From Hyphomicrobium sp. NDB2Meth4 (GTDB lineage: Bacteria > Pseudomonadota > Alphaproteobacteria > Rhizobiales > Hyphomicrobiaceae): a stretch of DNA of 64,000 nt. The notes under the pieces are model-generated. The model saw only the letters and a list, made by a program, of their open reading frames with translations. It made no database searches and had not been told where the DNA came from. The stretch is taken from assembly GCF_900117445.1 (NCBI RefSeq), contig NZ_FPEJ01000003.1, positions 186,001 through 250,000 on the forward strand, given 5' to 3'. The position numbers and the translations under genes were made by a program. Numbering within the stretch: the stretch's first letter is position 1; each line of letters begins with the position of its first letter. Of the stretch, positions 1 to 8,951 are shown piece by piece.

Positions 1-689
1 ACCTCAACAATCTGCTGACGGCTTCGGGCGAGCAGATTTTGCGTGCCCGCGCCCAGGCCGGCAACATCGCGCATGGTTTGAAAACACCCCTTGCGGTCCT
101 CGTCGATGAAGCCCGCCAGCTCGGTGAAAGCGGCGCAGAGCACTCAGCGGGCATCATTCGCGAGCAATGCCGGCGCATGCAAAATCAAATCGACTACCAG
201 ATCGCCCGTGCGCGCGCAGCCGTAGGCCGGTCCAGACCCGTTGCCGCCTCGTCGCTGGGCGACACCGCCGAGCAGGTGGTACGCGCACTCGGCCGCCTCC
301 ATATCGAACGAGGGCTAAAAATCGAGAATTGCGTTCCCGCCAACCTCATGGTGGCGTGCGAAGCGCAGGATCTCAACGAGATGCTCGCCAACCTCGTCGA
401 CAACGCCTGCAAGCACGCAAGGACTGAGGTCGTCATTCGCGCCGAAGGAAGCGCCGCCCCCGGCTTTGTATCTGTCAGTGTCGAGGACGATGGCCCAGGG
501 CTACCCCCGGAGGCATGGGATGTCGTATTCAAGATCGGCGCACAGTGGACCAGCCAACCGGGAGACGGATCAGGTCTAGGCCTTCCTATCGTGCGAGACC
601 TCGTGCAGCTTTATGGCGGCGACATCACCCTCGGACGATCACCACTCGGCGGCCTGCTAGTCACCGTCCAAATTCCCAGCGCTCATTGA
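1..689 (+). CDS. Sensor histidine kinase, C-terminal part (5' end outside window)
   Basis: This is the C-terminal half of a membrane sensor kinase; the reading frame is open from the first bases of the window, so the start lies upstream. Visible are a phosphoacceptor H-box (NIAHGLKTPL, near base 65-95), an N-box (ANLVDNACKHA, about 385-418), a G1 box (VEDDGPGLP, about 480-505) and a G2 box (GSGLGLPIV, about 565-592). These are the dimerisation/phosphoacceptor and HATPase domains that autophosphorylate and pass phosphate to a response regulator. The partner regulator probably lies just upstream. The closest resemblance is to PhoQ/FeuQ-type kinases, but the sensor domain is not visible, so the stimulus cannot be inferred. 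Confidence 0.9.
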   Translation, partial: LNNLLTASGEQILRARAQAGNIAHGLKTPLAVLVDEARQLGESGAEHSAGIIREQCRRMQNQIDYQIARARAAVGRSRPVAASSLGDTAEQVVRALGRLHIERGLKIENCVPANLMVACEAQDLNEMLANLVDNACKHARTEVVIRAEGSAAPGFVSVSVEDDGPGLPPEAWDVVFKIGAQWTSQPGDGSGLGLPIVRDLVQLYGGDITLGRSPLGGLLVTVQIPSAH

Positions 690-809
690 CGCTCATCATT
701 GCATCCTTGATCGGCGCGCCGCTAAATCCCAGTGGCCAAACCCCTCACAGGCCCTTGCCAAAGAACCCCCAAGCGAACAACCTTAGACAGCGAACTCGCA
801 CAAGGGCCC

Positions 810-1685
810 ATGATGGTAGTTCTTAGCTCATTGAAATCGGGGCTCCGTCGAGCTCTAGGCCAAACCCAACTTGTCAACCGAATCGATCAACTGAGTTCCG
901 ACATCCAAGGACTCCGCCGGCGCATCGACTTCCAAATCGAAGCCGTCCCAACTTTCGATGTAGGGGAGCGCGCCAGAACCTTGGGTGAACTGATCACGCC
1001 GAAGGCCGCCCTTGGAATTAAAAAGAGGCGCTTCGGTTGCGAAGGCGACGGCGGCTACGTGATGCTCCCGGCCTTCGAAGGCCAGCACATCGCATTGTCT
1101 TTCGGAGTGGGAACCAACGCCACCTGGGACGCCGACATCGCGGCCAGCGGGCTGCTCGTACACCAGTTCGATCACACGATCTCTGGTCCGCCAATTGTCG
1201 ATGACCGAATCATTTTCCATCGCCAGCAGATCATGGCCAAGCCTGCCGCAGTCGGCGTGACGTTGTCCCAGATCTTGGATGAACTAAAAGTAACTGCTGA
1301 AGCCCCGGCGATCCTCAAAATCGACATTGAAGGGGACGAGTGGGCGGTGTTCGACACAGTACCTGACGACGCGCTATCTCGAATCTCGCAAATCGTGTGC
1401 GAGTTCCATTTCTTCGATCGCATTGCTCACGACGCTACATACGCGACTTACGCCCGCGTCCTGGGCAAGCTCAACAACCGCTTTCAGTCAATCCACGTGC
1501 ACGCAAACAACTATGCTCCCATGCTTCTACTGGGGGGCGTACCGTTTCCCAGCGTTCTCGAGGTATCGTACGCAAGCCGCAGCCACTACAAATTCGAAGA
1601 TACCACCGAGCGCTTTCCCGGCAGCTTGGACACTCCAAACAAGATGGATACGCCCGACTACTACTTGGGACGCTTCGAATTCTAA
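810..1685 (+). CDS. FkbM/METTL24-type methyltransferase domain protein
   Basis: About 291 residues. The central part looks like a SAM-dependent methyltransferase of the Methyltransf_22/FkbM kind: a segment FGCEGDGGYVML, then a glycine-containing loop (SFGVGTNATWD) and the characteristic acidic strand LKIDIEGDEWAVF. The N-terminus (about residues 10-45) is polar and possibly coiled coil. The ATG at 810 is preceded by a weak AAGGG; a GTG at 732 would give 317 residues but adds a low-quality N-terminus. It stands alone between the kinase and a convergent VOC gene. The substrate is unknown; related proteins often modify sugars or peptides, so this remains a family-level call. Confidence 0.7.
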   Translation: MMVVLSSLKSGLRRALGQTQLVNRIDQLSSDIQGLRRRIDFQIEAVPTFDVGERARTLGELITPKAALGIKKRRFGCEGDGGYVMLPAFEGQHIALSFGVGTNATWDADIAASGLLVHQFDHTISGPPIVDDRIIFHRQQIMAKPAAVGVTLSQILDELKVTAEAPAILKIDIEGDEWAVFDTVPDDALSRISQIVCEFHFFDRIAHDATYATYARVLGKLNNRFQSIHVHANNYAPMLLLGGVPFPSVLEVSYASRSHYKFEDTTERFPGSLDTPNKMDTPDYYLGRFEF

Positions 1686-1738
1686 TATCCCTTTGCTGGC
1701 CCGCCGCGCCTTCCACATCGAAGGCACATCGGTAGCCA

Positions 1739-2179
1739 TCAACGTTTCCGCCTCAGCGCGCGCTTGCGCTGCAACGCGCGCGTTTTCTCGCCCCACTTCA
1801 TGCCTTCGAGCTTCATGCCGTCGGGATCGAGAAAGAATACCGCGTAGTAGTCGTCGTAATACTCGTCGGCAGGATCGACGATCTTCGCGCCCGTCTCTTT
1901 CAGAAATGCCTGCAGCGCATCCACGTCTTTGCGGCTGCGCAGTTCGAACGCATAATGATGTAGACCCACATCGCCGATGCGGAACGTGTGCTTCCGACCC
2001 TTGCGATCCGCCTGCTCGAGCCAATAGCGCGTCTTGCCGTTGGTCCAGCCGATGGCGTCCTCGTACTCGTCGAGCACTTTGAAGCCGAGGAAGTCGAATA
2101 GCCTGCCGTAGAACGCCTTCGAGCGCGCGAAATCGGAAACTCGAACCGATATGTGGTCGATGTTGACCACACGCACCAT
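1739..2179 (-). CDS. VOC (glyoxalase/bleomycin-resistance fold) family protein
   Basis: A 146-residue single-module VOC protein of the metal-dependent dioxygenase/glyoxalase fold. It opens with the usual strand (NIDHISVRVSDFARSKAFY) and has a second metal-ligand-type strand (LHHYAFEL) and a C-terminal FFLDPDGMKLEG, which supplies the last ligand position. The C-terminal tail is very basic. Its ATG overlaps the stop of the upstream membrane-protein gene (TGATG), so the two are probably translationally coupled. The substrate cannot be read from sequence; the family includes fosfomycin/bleomycin resistance, dioxygenase and lyase activities. Confidence 0.85.
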   Translation of the reverse strand: MVRVVNIDHISVRVSDFARSKAFYGRLFDFLGFKVLDEYEDAIGWTNGKTRYWLEQADRKGRKHTFRIGDVGLHHYAFELRSRKDVDALQAFLKETGAKIVDPADEYYDDYYAVFFLDPDGMKLEGMKWGEKTRALQRKRALRRKR

Positions 2180-2466
2180 CAGACAGCGCCGCGCTTATGC
2201 CAGAGCCAAAGCCCGATCAGGAACAACAGCGAACCAATCACCGCCGACACGATGTCGCGCAGCGAAATAGAGATCGCCTCGAGTGCCGGGAGGAGGTTGA
2301 AGATTCGGAATATGAAGCCGCCGACCAAGGCACCGACGAGACCGATGCCGAGGTTCTCCCACAAGCCGAAGCCTTCTCGCTGCCAGCGCACCACCATTCC
2401 GGCGAGGGTGCCACCGATTAGACCTATGATCAGCCATACGATGATCTGCGCCCAGCTTATAACCAT
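2179..2466 (-). CDS. GlsB/YeaQ/YmgE family stress-response membrane protein
   Basis: A 95-residue inner-membrane protein with three predicted membrane segments, at about residues 5-25, 37-58 and 65-88. The glycine-rich pattern (GLIGGTLAGMVV, GIGLVGALVGGFIF) is typical of the transglycosylase-associated/GlsB family, induced by general stress in many bacteria. A GGAG lies about 8 bases before the ATG. It overlaps the VOC gene by one base. It sits downstream of a small exported-protein gene with an EcfG-type promoter, so it may belong to the general stress regulon, although a stem-loop separates the two genes. Confidence 0.88.
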   Translation of the reverse strand: MVISWAQIIVWLIIGLIGGTLAGMVVRWQREGFGLWENLGIGLVGALVGGFIFRIFNLLPALEAISISLRDIVSAVIGSLLFLIGLWLWHKRGAV

Positions 2467-2490
2467 TGCCCGCTCCGATCGGCTTGATGA

Positions 2491-2514
2491 GCGAGGTGCC
2501 GGCAGGCACCTCGC
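2491..2514 (-). terminator. Perfect 10-bp stem-loop between exported-protein gene and GlsB gene
   Basis: Arms at 2491-2500 and 2505-2514 are perfectly complementary (GCGAGGTGCC) around a GGCA loop. It lies just after the stop of the gene at 2528-2872. There is no clear T-tract on the minus strand, so it may act as an RNA stabiliser or a partial terminator rather than a full one. Confidence 0.5.
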
Positions 2515-2527
2515 CTAGTTGTTGGAC

Positions 2528-2872
2528 CTACTTCACCTTCATGGCATCAGAGGTGCTCTTTTTCTCGTCACCTTGGAATGCCGTCTTCTTGTAGTGCTCG
2601 CCTTGCTTGGCGATTTTCGTCGTCCAGCCGGTATCCCAGCTGATCACAGCGGTGCCGTCTTTTTCTTCCCACTTGCCCTTCATGCCCTCGGAGCCGCGAT
2701 CAGCACGCGCCGTTCCATCCTTGTCGAGCATGATTTTGAAGTCGGAACCGCTGCTATCCTTCACTTGCCAAGTGCCGGCGAAATGATGGTCTGCAAACGC
2801 AGCACCCGCGCTGATCGCAAAAGCAGCCGCTGCAGCGAGAGTACCGACGATCGTTCTTTTCCGTAGCGTCAT
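2528..2872 (-). CDS. Small exported protein, probably general-stress induced
   Basis: About 114 residues with a clear signal peptide (basic MTLRKR, hydrophobic stretch, AGAAFA cleavage region before DHHFAG). The mature part is a small charged beta-rich domain with repeated W/G positions (GTWQVKD, KGKWEEKDG, SWDTGWTT), resembling lipocalin-like or META-like small periplasmic proteins, but no family is recognised with certainty. The start at 2872 was chosen because GAGGAAACGTC precedes it; an upstream ATG at 2890 has no comparable site. A consensus EcfG promoter lies 43-67 bases upstream, predicting control by the alphaproteobacterial general stress sigma factor. Confidence 0.75.
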   Translation of the reverse strand: MTLRKRTIVGTLAAAAAFAISAGAAFADHHFAGTWQVKDSSGSDFKIMLDKDGTARADRGSEGMKGKWEEKDGTAVISWDTGWTTKIAKQGEHYKKTAFQGDEKKSTSDAMKVK

Positions 2873-2914
2873 GACGTTTCCTCTCATCAATTGGAATTAT
2901 GCCGAACCATTGGA

Positions 2915-2939
2915 AACGTCGTACTAATCGCCCCGTTCC
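2915..2939 (-). promoter_or_regulatory. EcfG-type general stress promoter
   Basis: On the minus strand the sequence reads GGAAC, 16 bases, CGTT, which is the consensus -35/-10 with the preferred spacing for alphaproteobacterial EcfG sigma factors. The -10 element ends 43 bases before the ATG of the exported-protein gene at 2872. Confidence 0.75.
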
Positions 2940-2995
2940 GAAACTCTAAAGCCGCTCACGACAATGCGAGCCACAGTTGATGTGATGGACATCCC

Positions 2996-3958
2996 ATGAA
3001 GCTCCGCCGCACTGCACACGATGGAAGGCTGCGGCTCGAGCTACTTGCGCCGCACGGATGGGTCAGCGCCTCAGAGACGTTGCGGCGCCTTCCTCAGCTT
3101 GCAGCCGTCGATGCCTCCGATGCAGTCGCGCTCGTCGCCCTGCCGGACGACGTTCAGGCCGCGATTGCAGAAGCCGCTAAAGATGTATCTCCACCCGAGA
3201 GCTCCGCGGCGCGGCCCGCGCTCCCTTTCGCGCCACGCTCGTTCCGTGACTTCATGTTGTATGAGGCACACGCGATTGATGCAGCACGCGGCTTCGCGCA
3301 ACGCTTCATGCCTGCTGGCGCGCGCATCATCGACATCTACGAGCGGGTGACGCGGCGAACATTCCCCGCGCTCAAACCATCCGCGCTCTGGTACCGCGAG
3401 CCGATCTACTACTTCGGGAACCACCTCAACTTCGCCGCCGATGGCGAAGACATTCCCTGTCCAGCTTATACGCACGCCCTCGACTATGAGCTGGAACTCG
3501 GTTTCGTCCTCGCTCATCCGCTCCGCAACGCCACGCCTGCCGAAGCCGAGCGCGCAATCGGCGGCTTCGTCATCCTCAACGACCTTTCGGCCCGCGATGT
3601 TCAGCTCGCCGAAATGCGCTCCGGCTTCGGCCCACAGAAGTCGAAACACTTTGCAAACGCCATGTCCGCCGTCCTCGTCAGCGCCGACGAAATCCTGCCG
3701 CGCTGGCGCGATCTCAAAGCCGGCGTCACCGTCAACGGCACCGCAGTCTCGACCTGCGCCACGGCAGGCGCGCGTTACACCCTCGGTGAAGCCTTGGCGC
3801 ACGCCAGCCGCGACGAGCAGCTGCATCCCGGAGAGCTCTTCGGCACGGGTACACTGCCGCGCGGCAGCGGCATCGAGACCGGCCGCCTTCTGCAACGCGG
3901 CGATATTGTCAGCCTCTCCATCGACGGCATCGGCACACTGACCAACCGCATCGTTTAG
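2996..3958 (+). CDS. Fumarylacetoacetate hydrolase family protein
   Basis: A 320-residue FAH-fold hydrolase. FAH enzymes cleave C-C bonds or hydrolyse/isomerise keto acids using a divalent metal. The metal-binding acidic pattern is present (DYELELGFVL near residue 162, then GGFVILNDLSARDVQ) together with KSKHF and a late GELFGTGTLPRGSG segment. The N-terminal 75 residues form the small domain seen in longer family members. The next gene follows after 8 bases and is also a ring- or amide-cleaving type, so the pair probably act in one aromatic or keto-acid catabolic route. The exact substrate is not evident. Confidence 0.88.
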   Translation: MKLRRTAHDGRLRLELLAPHGWVSASETLRRLPQLAAVDASDAVALVALPDDVQAAIAEAAKDVSPPESSAARPALPFAPRSFRDFMLYEAHAIDAARGFAQRFMPAGARIIDIYERVTRRTFPALKPSALWYREPIYYFGNHLNFAADGEDIPCPAYTHALDYELELGFVLAHPLRNATPAEAERAIGGFVILNDLSARDVQLAEMRSGFGPQKSKHFANAMSAVLVSADEILPRWRDLKAGVTVNGTAVSTCATAGARYTLGEALAHASRDEQLHPGELFGTGTLPRGSGIETGRLLQRGDIVSLSIDGIGTLTNRIV

Positions 3959-3966
3959 AGGATTCA

Positions 3967-4728
3967 ATGCAGGTCATAGATCTGTCGAAGCCGATCCAGT
4001 TCAATCACGGCGATCCACGCTTCATGCAGGTGAAGATCCGCCACAAGCCACACCGCGCCGCAAAGCTTCTGGTGCGCCTGCTCGGATTGCCCAAGCGCCT
4101 CTTCCCCTCCGACTTCACCGGCTGGGCAGACGACACCATCACCAAGATGGGCGTGCATTCGACCACGCACATCGATGCGCCCTGGCACTACGGCCCCACA
4201 TCCGCCGGCGCTCCCGCGCAAACCATCGACGAGATGCCGCTCGACAAATGCATCGGCCCCGGCGTCGTACTCGACCTCACCCACAAGGCCGATGATGACG
4301 CCATCACACCGGCCGACATCGAAGCCGCGCTCGCCAAGACAAGCGCCACGCTCGATGAGAGCACCATCGTGCTCATTCGCACGGGGCGCGACCGATATAT
4401 GGGAACGAAGGAATTCTGGCGGCGCGGCACCGGCATGAGCGCCGCCGCAACCGATTGGCTCCTCGACCGCGGCCCGACCGTCATGGGCATCGACCAGTGG
4501 GGATGGGACCTGCCGTTTCACACGCAGATCGCACGCTCGAAAGCAACGAACGACGCAACGCTGTTCTGGGAAGCCCACCGCGTCGGCCAAAAGCGCCCCT
4601 TCTGGCACATGGAGCAATTGACCAATCTCGGCGCGCTGCCGCCGACCGGCTTCGAAGTTATGGTGTTTCCACTGAAGATCGTCGGCGCTTCCGCCGCGCC
4701 CGCCCGCGTCGTCGCGGTGATCAGATAA
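3967..4728 (+). CDS. Cyclase family protein (KynB-like metal-dependent hydrolase)
   Basis: A 253-residue member of the cyclase/arylformamidase family (PF04199-type). The signature metal-binding motif HSTTHIDAPWHYG (the HxGTHxDxPxH type, here with T for G) is near residue 62. Kynurenine formamidase, isatin hydrolase and related enzymes share it. AGAGGATTC precedes the ATG by a few bases. It follows the FAH gene by 8 bases and is presumably cotranscribed. Because the family covers several amide and lactam hydrolases, kynurenine formamidase activity is only one possibility; no other kynurenine-pathway gene is seen nearby. Confidence 0.85.
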   Translation: MQVIDLSKPIQFNHGDPRFMQVKIRHKPHRAAKLLVRLLGLPKRLFPSDFTGWADDTITKMGVHSTTHIDAPWHYGPTSAGAPAQTIDEMPLDKCIGPGVVLDLTHKADDDAITPADIEAALAKTSATLDESTIVLIRTGRDRYMGTKEFWRRGTGMSAAATDWLLDRGPTVMGIDQWGWDLPFHTQIARSKATNDATLFWEAHRVGQKRPFWHMEQLTNLGALPPTGFEVMVFPLKIVGASAAPARVVAVIR

Positions 4729-4885
4729 AGTCGGTCATCTGCACCAAGCGTCGCCCCCAGAGATCGACCTTATTCGGGCTTGATGCTGCGCATCCGCGCA
4801 TCGCCCAACTGCGTAGTTTGAAATTGGCAGCGAGCGCCACCATGTCGGCATGAGGGGGCCCAATCCAAGCCAATGGAGAACGGTC

Positions 4886-5233
4886 ATGCAAACCACATGG
4901 AAACCCCACGAAAAGCATGGAGAACTCACCGGGCGCAGTGATCTGCCCGATACCGTGTTCGCCTTTCCCAAAGAACGTAAAGAGCCGTTAACCGACGCCA
5001 GTCACGTCAGAAACGCGATCGCGCGCTTCGACCAGACTGTCGGCGTGTCAGATGAGGATCGAGAGCTTGCGTTCGCCAACATCAAGAAGGCGGCCGCGCA
5101 TTACGGCGTCGACATGACGGAAAAGAACTGGAAAGAGCTTGGCAGCCATCCAAGCACGGGGCGAACGAAGGAAGATCGCGAAGCGTCTGCGCGCAAAGCC
5201 GCGAAGACCCGCGAAGAACACGCCCACAAGTGA
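4886..5233 (+). CDS. Small conserved protein, DUF6582-like
   Basis: About 115 residues, soluble, highly charged, with no signal peptide. The pattern LPDTVFAFPKERKEPLTDASHVRNAIARF followed by a helix with Y-x-VDM and a Lys/Glu/His-rich tail matches small proteins annotated as DUF6582, often found as prophage or stress-related accessory proteins; their function is not known. The start at 4886 has GGAGAA five bases upstream; the earlier ATG at 4850 lacks a site. It is convergent with glpK, with only 13 bases between the stops. Confidence 0.75.
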   Translation: MQTTWKPHEKHGELTGRSDLPDTVFAFPKERKEPLTDASHVRNAIARFDQTVGVSDEDRELAFANIKKAAAHYGVDMTEKNWKELGSHPSTGRTKEDREASARKAAKTREEHAHK

Positions 5234-5246
5234 GCCCACAAGTAAG

Positions 5247-6746
5247 CTACAGCCGTGACCTTTGTTGCGTCAGCGTTCGCCTCACCGCGTCGTGCCATGA
5301 TGCGATGAGGCGCGCGCGTTCGGCCTCCGCCATGCCCGGCTGAAAGCGGCGACCCAACGCCCACATCGCTGCAAACTGTTCCGGCTGTGGATAGAATCCC
5401 GTCTGCAATCCCGCGAGGTACGCCGCGCCCAGCGCCGTCGTCTCCACAATCGTCGGGCGATCCACCGGCACGTCGAGAATGTCGGCCAGACGCTGCATCG
5501 TCCAATCGCATGCGGCCATGCCGCCGTCCGCGCGCAGCACCGTGCCGTTCTGCGCCGGCCAGTCGCCGCGCATCGCCGTCAGCAGATCGAGCGTCTGGAA
5601 GCACACCGCCTGCAACGCCGCGCGCGCGAACTCGTTTGGACCTGCATTGCGCGTGAGCCCGAACATCGCACCGCGGCAATCGGGATCCCAATACGGTGCG
5701 CCGAGACCAACGAACGCCGGCACCAGCACCACCTCCTGCCCGGGATCGGCCTCGCTCGCCATCCGCCCCGTGTCTGATGCGTGATGCACGATCTTCAAGC
5801 CGTCGCGCAGCCACTGCACCGCGGCTCCGGCAATGAAGATCGATCCTTCCAGCGCATACGTGCGGCGCCCGCCGATCTGATACGCGATGGTCGATAGCAG
5901 CCGATGCCGCGAGGCGATGCAGTCATCGCCCGTATTCAGCACTGCAAAGCAGCCGGTGCCGTATGTCGATTTCAGCATGCCCGGCTTGAAGCACGCCTGT
6001 CCGATCGTCGCTGCCTGCTGATCGCCCGCCATGCCGCGCACGCAGATTGGCGCGCCGAAGATGTCACCATCCGTCTCGCCGAACTCCGCCGCGTTGTCGC
6101 GCACCTCCGGTAGCAGCGCGCGCGGCACACCGAACACGCGCAGCAGATCTTCGTCCCATTCCCCCTTGCGGATATCGAACAGACACGTGCGTGCAGCGTT
6201 CGTGGCATCCGTCGCATGCACGCGCCCGCCCGTCAGCCGCCACAGCAGAAAGCAATCGATCGTGCCGAACGCCAGCTCGCCGCGTTCCGCCCGCGCACGC
6301 GTGCCCGGAACATGATCGAGAATCCACGCGATCTTCGTCGACGAGAAATAAGGATCGAGCAGCAGTCCGGTCCGCTGCGTAACCAGCGCCTCATGGCCCG
6401 CAGCACGCAACGCCTCGCACACTTCCGCCGTGCGCCGGTCCTGCCATACGATTGCGTTGTAGATCGGCCGGCCGCTGGCGCGCTCCCAGACTACCGTCGT
6501 CTCGCGCTGATTGGAGATGCCGATGCCCACGATCTGCGTGGGCCCGCCCGCTTTGGTTACGGCCTCGCGCGCCGTATCGAGCACACTGCGCCAGATCTCC
6601 TCCGCGTCATGCTCCACCCAGCCCGAGTATGGAAAATGTTGCGTAAACTCCTGTTGCGATACGCTCCGCACATGACAATTCTCGTCGAACAGCAGCGCCC
6701 GTGAGGATGTTGTCCCCTGATCGATCGCCAGCACGTAGCGGCCCAT
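5247..6746 (-). CDS. glpK: Glycerol kinase
   Basis: A 499-residue FGGY-family kinase of normal length, which phosphorylates glycerol to sn-glycerol 3-phosphate with ATP. The N-terminus has the phosphate-binding loop ([11 protein letters not shown]), followed by glycerol-contact segments ([16 protein letters not shown]) and the signature [18 protein letters not shown] and [10 protein letters not shown] regions of GlpK. No facilitator (glpF), glpD or regulator is adjacent, so it is a lone copy. It is transcribed away from ampG across a 132-base intergenic region. Confidence 0.97.
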   Translation of the reverse strand: MGRYVLAIDQGTTSSRALLFDENCHVRSVSQQEFTQHFPYSGWVEHDAEEIWRSVLDTAREAVTKAGGPTQIVGIGISNQRETTVVWERASGRPIYNAIVWQDRRTAEVCEALRAAGHEALVTQRTGLLLDPYFSSTKIAWILDHVPGTRARAERGELAFGTIDCFLLWRLTGGRVHATDATNAARTCLFDIRKGEWDEDLLRVFGVPRALLPEVRDNAAEFGETDGDIFGAPICVRGMAGDQQAATIGQACFKPGMLKSTYGTGCFAVLNTGDDCIASRHRLLSTIAYQIGGRRTYALEGSIFIAGAAVQWLRDGLKIVHHASDTGRMASEADPGQEVVLVPAFVGLGAPYWDPDCRGAMFGLTRNAGPNEFARAALQAVCFQTLDLLTAMRGDWPAQNGTVLRADGGMAACDWTMQRLADILDVPVDRPTIVETTALGAAYLAGLQTGFYPQPEQFAAMWALGRRFQPGMAEAERARLIASWHDAVRRTLTQQRSRL

Positions 6747-6878
6747 CGCCCCCTCCGATTCTTCTTATTGCCGCACTGCAGTCACCCTAACAGGCGACAC
6801 AGCATCGACAGATCGGCAAGACCCTAGTAGCAAGCGCTGCCCCTTGTCCCAGCGGAATCCCCAGCGGAGCCCTCCCGA

Positions 6879-8231
6879 ATGAGCGTCCCCACGCAAAGTG
6901 AGCCGCGCCAACCCCCATCGTATCTGGAAGCGCTCACCGTTTACTTTCGGCCGAGCGTGCTCGTCATCATGCTGCTGGGGTTCTCGTCGGGTCTGCCCCT
7001 GGCCCTCTCTGGCGAAACACTGCGCGTATGGATGGCCGACCGCGGCGTCGATCTCGGCACCATTGGTCTGCTTTCGCTCGCCGGCCTGCCGTACACCTTG
7101 AAATTCCTCTGGGCGCCCGTCGTCGACGCCTGGAAGGTTCCATACCTGCAGGACATCTTCGGCCGTCGCCGCGCCTGGCTCATTGCCTCACAGCTCGTGC
7201 TCATGGCCGCGATCATTTTTCTCGGCACGCGCGATCCTATCAACGCTCCATGGATGATCGGCCTCGGCGCGTTGATCGTCGCCTTCGCCTCGGCGACGCA
7301 AGATATCGTCGTTGACGCCTACCGCGTGCAGGCGCTTCCCAACGACGAGCAGGCAGCCGGGATGGCCGGCTACGTCGCCGCCTATCGCATTGGCATGCTC
7401 GCATCCGGTGCCGGTGTCATCGGCTTCAGTGCCTGGCTCGAAACCCAGGGCCTCGACAAGGCCGCGGTATGGCCACTCGCCTATGCCGCTGCGGCAGCCC
7501 TCGTCCTCGTCGGCCTCTTCGCCTCGGTCATCGCCAAAGAGCCCAAATCAGACCTCAATGAGAGGCCAGTCGAAGGAAGCCCGATGACCCGCCTTTTCGA
7601 GACGGCAAAGGGCGCCTTCTCGCAGTTCCTCGCCCGCGACGCCGCCGTAGCGATCCTCCTGTTCGTCATCCTCTATAAGCTGTGCGATGCGCTCGCCGGC
7701 ACCATGACTGCCCCGTTCGTGCTATCGCTCGGCTATTCGAAGGCCACTTACGCCGCGATCGTAAAGGGCGTCGGCCTTGTTGCGCTTCTGGTCGGCGGAT
7801 TTGCCGGCGGCGCCGTCGCGCGCGCGATGTCCATGCACACGGCCCTTTGGGTCGGCGCATTCCTGCAGATGTTCTCCAACCTCGTGTTTCTGTGGCTTGG
7901 CTATCAGACACCGAGCCCCGAAGCGTTGACCGTTGCCATTATCGTCGAGAACTTCTCCGGCGCCATCGGCACGGTGATTTTCGTCGCCTACTTGTCAGCG
8001 CTCTGCCGCGACCCGTTGCACACGGCAACGCAATACGCGCTGCTCACAGCACTCGCTTCGACCGGACGAACGTTGTTCTCGTCTGGCACCGGATACGTTG
8101 CCGAAACACTTGGCTGGCCACTGTTCTTCATCGGCACCGCTTTGAGCGCCATCCCAGCGCTGATCCTGATGGTATGGCTCCAGCGTCGCGGGCATTTCCG
8201 CTCTCTGGAAATCGACGCCCGCGGCGGCTGA
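6879..8231 (+). CDS. ampG: AmpG-family muropeptide permease (MFS)
   Basis: A 450-residue major-facilitator protein with about 12 hydrophobic segments. AmpG imports GlcNAc-anhydroMurNAc muropeptides from the periplasm for cell-wall recycling. The family-specific early segment (GFSSGLPLALSGETLRVWM) and the loop SLAGLPYTLKFLWAPVVD are clear, as are DIFGRRRAWL and ATQDIVVDAYRV. No recycling amidase or beta-lactamase gene is adjacent. It is convergent with bfr, and a GC-rich stem-loop lies between the two stop codons. Confidence 0.92.
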   Translation: MSVPTQSEPRQPPSYLEALTVYFRPSVLVIMLLGFSSGLPLALSGETLRVWMADRGVDLGTIGLLSLAGLPYTLKFLWAPVVDAWKVPYLQDIFGRRRAWLIASQLVLMAAIIFLGTRDPINAPWMIGLGALIVAFASATQDIVVDAYRVQALPNDEQAAGMAGYVAAYRIGMLASGAGVIGFSAWLETQGLDKAAVWPLAYAAAAALVLVGLFASVIAKEPKSDLNERPVEGSPMTRLFETAKGAFSQFLARDAAVAILLFVILYKLCDALAGTMTAPFVLSLGYSKATYAAIVKGVGLVALLVGGFAGGAVARAMSMHTALWVGAFLQMFSNLVFLWLGYQTPSPEALTVAIIVENFSGAIGTVIFVAYLSALCRDPLHTATQYALLTALASTGRTLFSSGTGYVAETLGWPLFFIGTALSAIPALILMVWLQRRGHFRSLEIDARGG

Positions 8232-8236
8232 CACCG

Positions 8237-8271
8237 CCAAAGAAAATGGCCCCGGCTTTGAACCCGGGGCC
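8237..8271 (-). terminator. Intrinsic terminator of bfr
   Basis: An 8-bp GGCCCCGG/CCGGGGCC stem (8248-8255 and 8264-8271) with an 8-base loop is followed on the minus strand by ATTTTCTTT. It ends the bfr transcript and may also stall the convergent ampG transcript. Confidence 0.8.
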
Positions 8272-8306
8272 ACTTCGTCACGCAAATTGTCTTCGCCGGA
8301 AGTCGA

Positions 8307-8804
8307 TCAGTCGGCTTTGCCTTCGACCTCGTTGGCCGGAGCAGCCTGCAGCTGGCCGTAATTCTGGATGCCGATGTTCTTGAGAAGGTCGAGCTGCGTC
8401 TCGAGGAAGTCGATGTGGCCTTCCTCGTCGCGCAGCAGATCCTCGAACAGGTCCATCGACACATAGTCTTTATGCTGACGGCAAAGCTCGCGTGCCTTGG
8501 AGTAGAATTCCTGCGCGATGTACTCGCCCTTCAGATCGCACTCCAGAACCTCTTTCAGGTTCTCGCCGATCATCAGCGGCGCGATCTCCTGCATCTTCGG
8601 GAAACCCTCGAGGAAGATGATGCGCGTGATGATCTTGTCCGCGTGCTGCATCTCCTCGATAGACTCTTCGCGCTCCTTCTTGGCGAGCTTGGTGTAGCCC
8701 CAGTCATCAAGGCGGCGATAGTGCAGCCAGTACTGGTTGACCGCGCCGAGCTCCAGCTTCAGAGCAAAGTTCAACGCGTCGATAACTTCCTTATTACCCT
8801 TCAT
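8307..8804 (-). CDS. bfr: Bacterioferritin
   Basis: A 165-residue four-helix ferritin that stores iron in a 24-mer with haem at dimer interfaces. All diiron ligands are present at the usual positions: E18, E51, H54 and the later [11 protein letters not shown] segment for Glu127/His130, and M52 is in place as the haem ligand. The C-terminal tail (about 10 residues, acidic) is slightly extended. It lies downstream of a Bfd-like gene in the same direction with 147 bases between, so it probably has its own promoter. It is expected to be iron regulated. Confidence 0.97.
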   Translation of the reverse strand: MKGNKEVIDALNFALKLELGAVNQYWLHYRRLDDWGYTKLAKKEREESIEEMQHADKIITRIIFLEGFPKMQEIAPLMIGENLKEVLECDLKGEYIAQEFYSKARELCRQHKDYVSMDLFEDLLRDEEGHIDFLETQLDLLKNIGIQNYGQLQAAPANEVEGKAD

Positions 8805-8951
8805 GGCCGCCCTCTATGCCTCAACTGAATTGGTCGGGTGCTGAGTCGAACGTTGGCGCTGGCGACGTGACTCAGGAGCGCGATCCTCGCCTCGAGGACG
8901 CGGGCGCAATATAGATTGGTAAATTAGAAAGATTCCAGCCTAAAGTGCCGC

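Noticed and set aside
3071-3967. Minus-strand 298-codon frame opposite the FAH gene
   Set aside because: Shadow frame; the FAH reading has all family motifs and a sensible operon position.
8923-8939. Possible Irr box upstream of bfr
   Set aside because: The left half resembles TTTAGAA, but the right half matches only 4 of 7 positions; too weak to report as a site.
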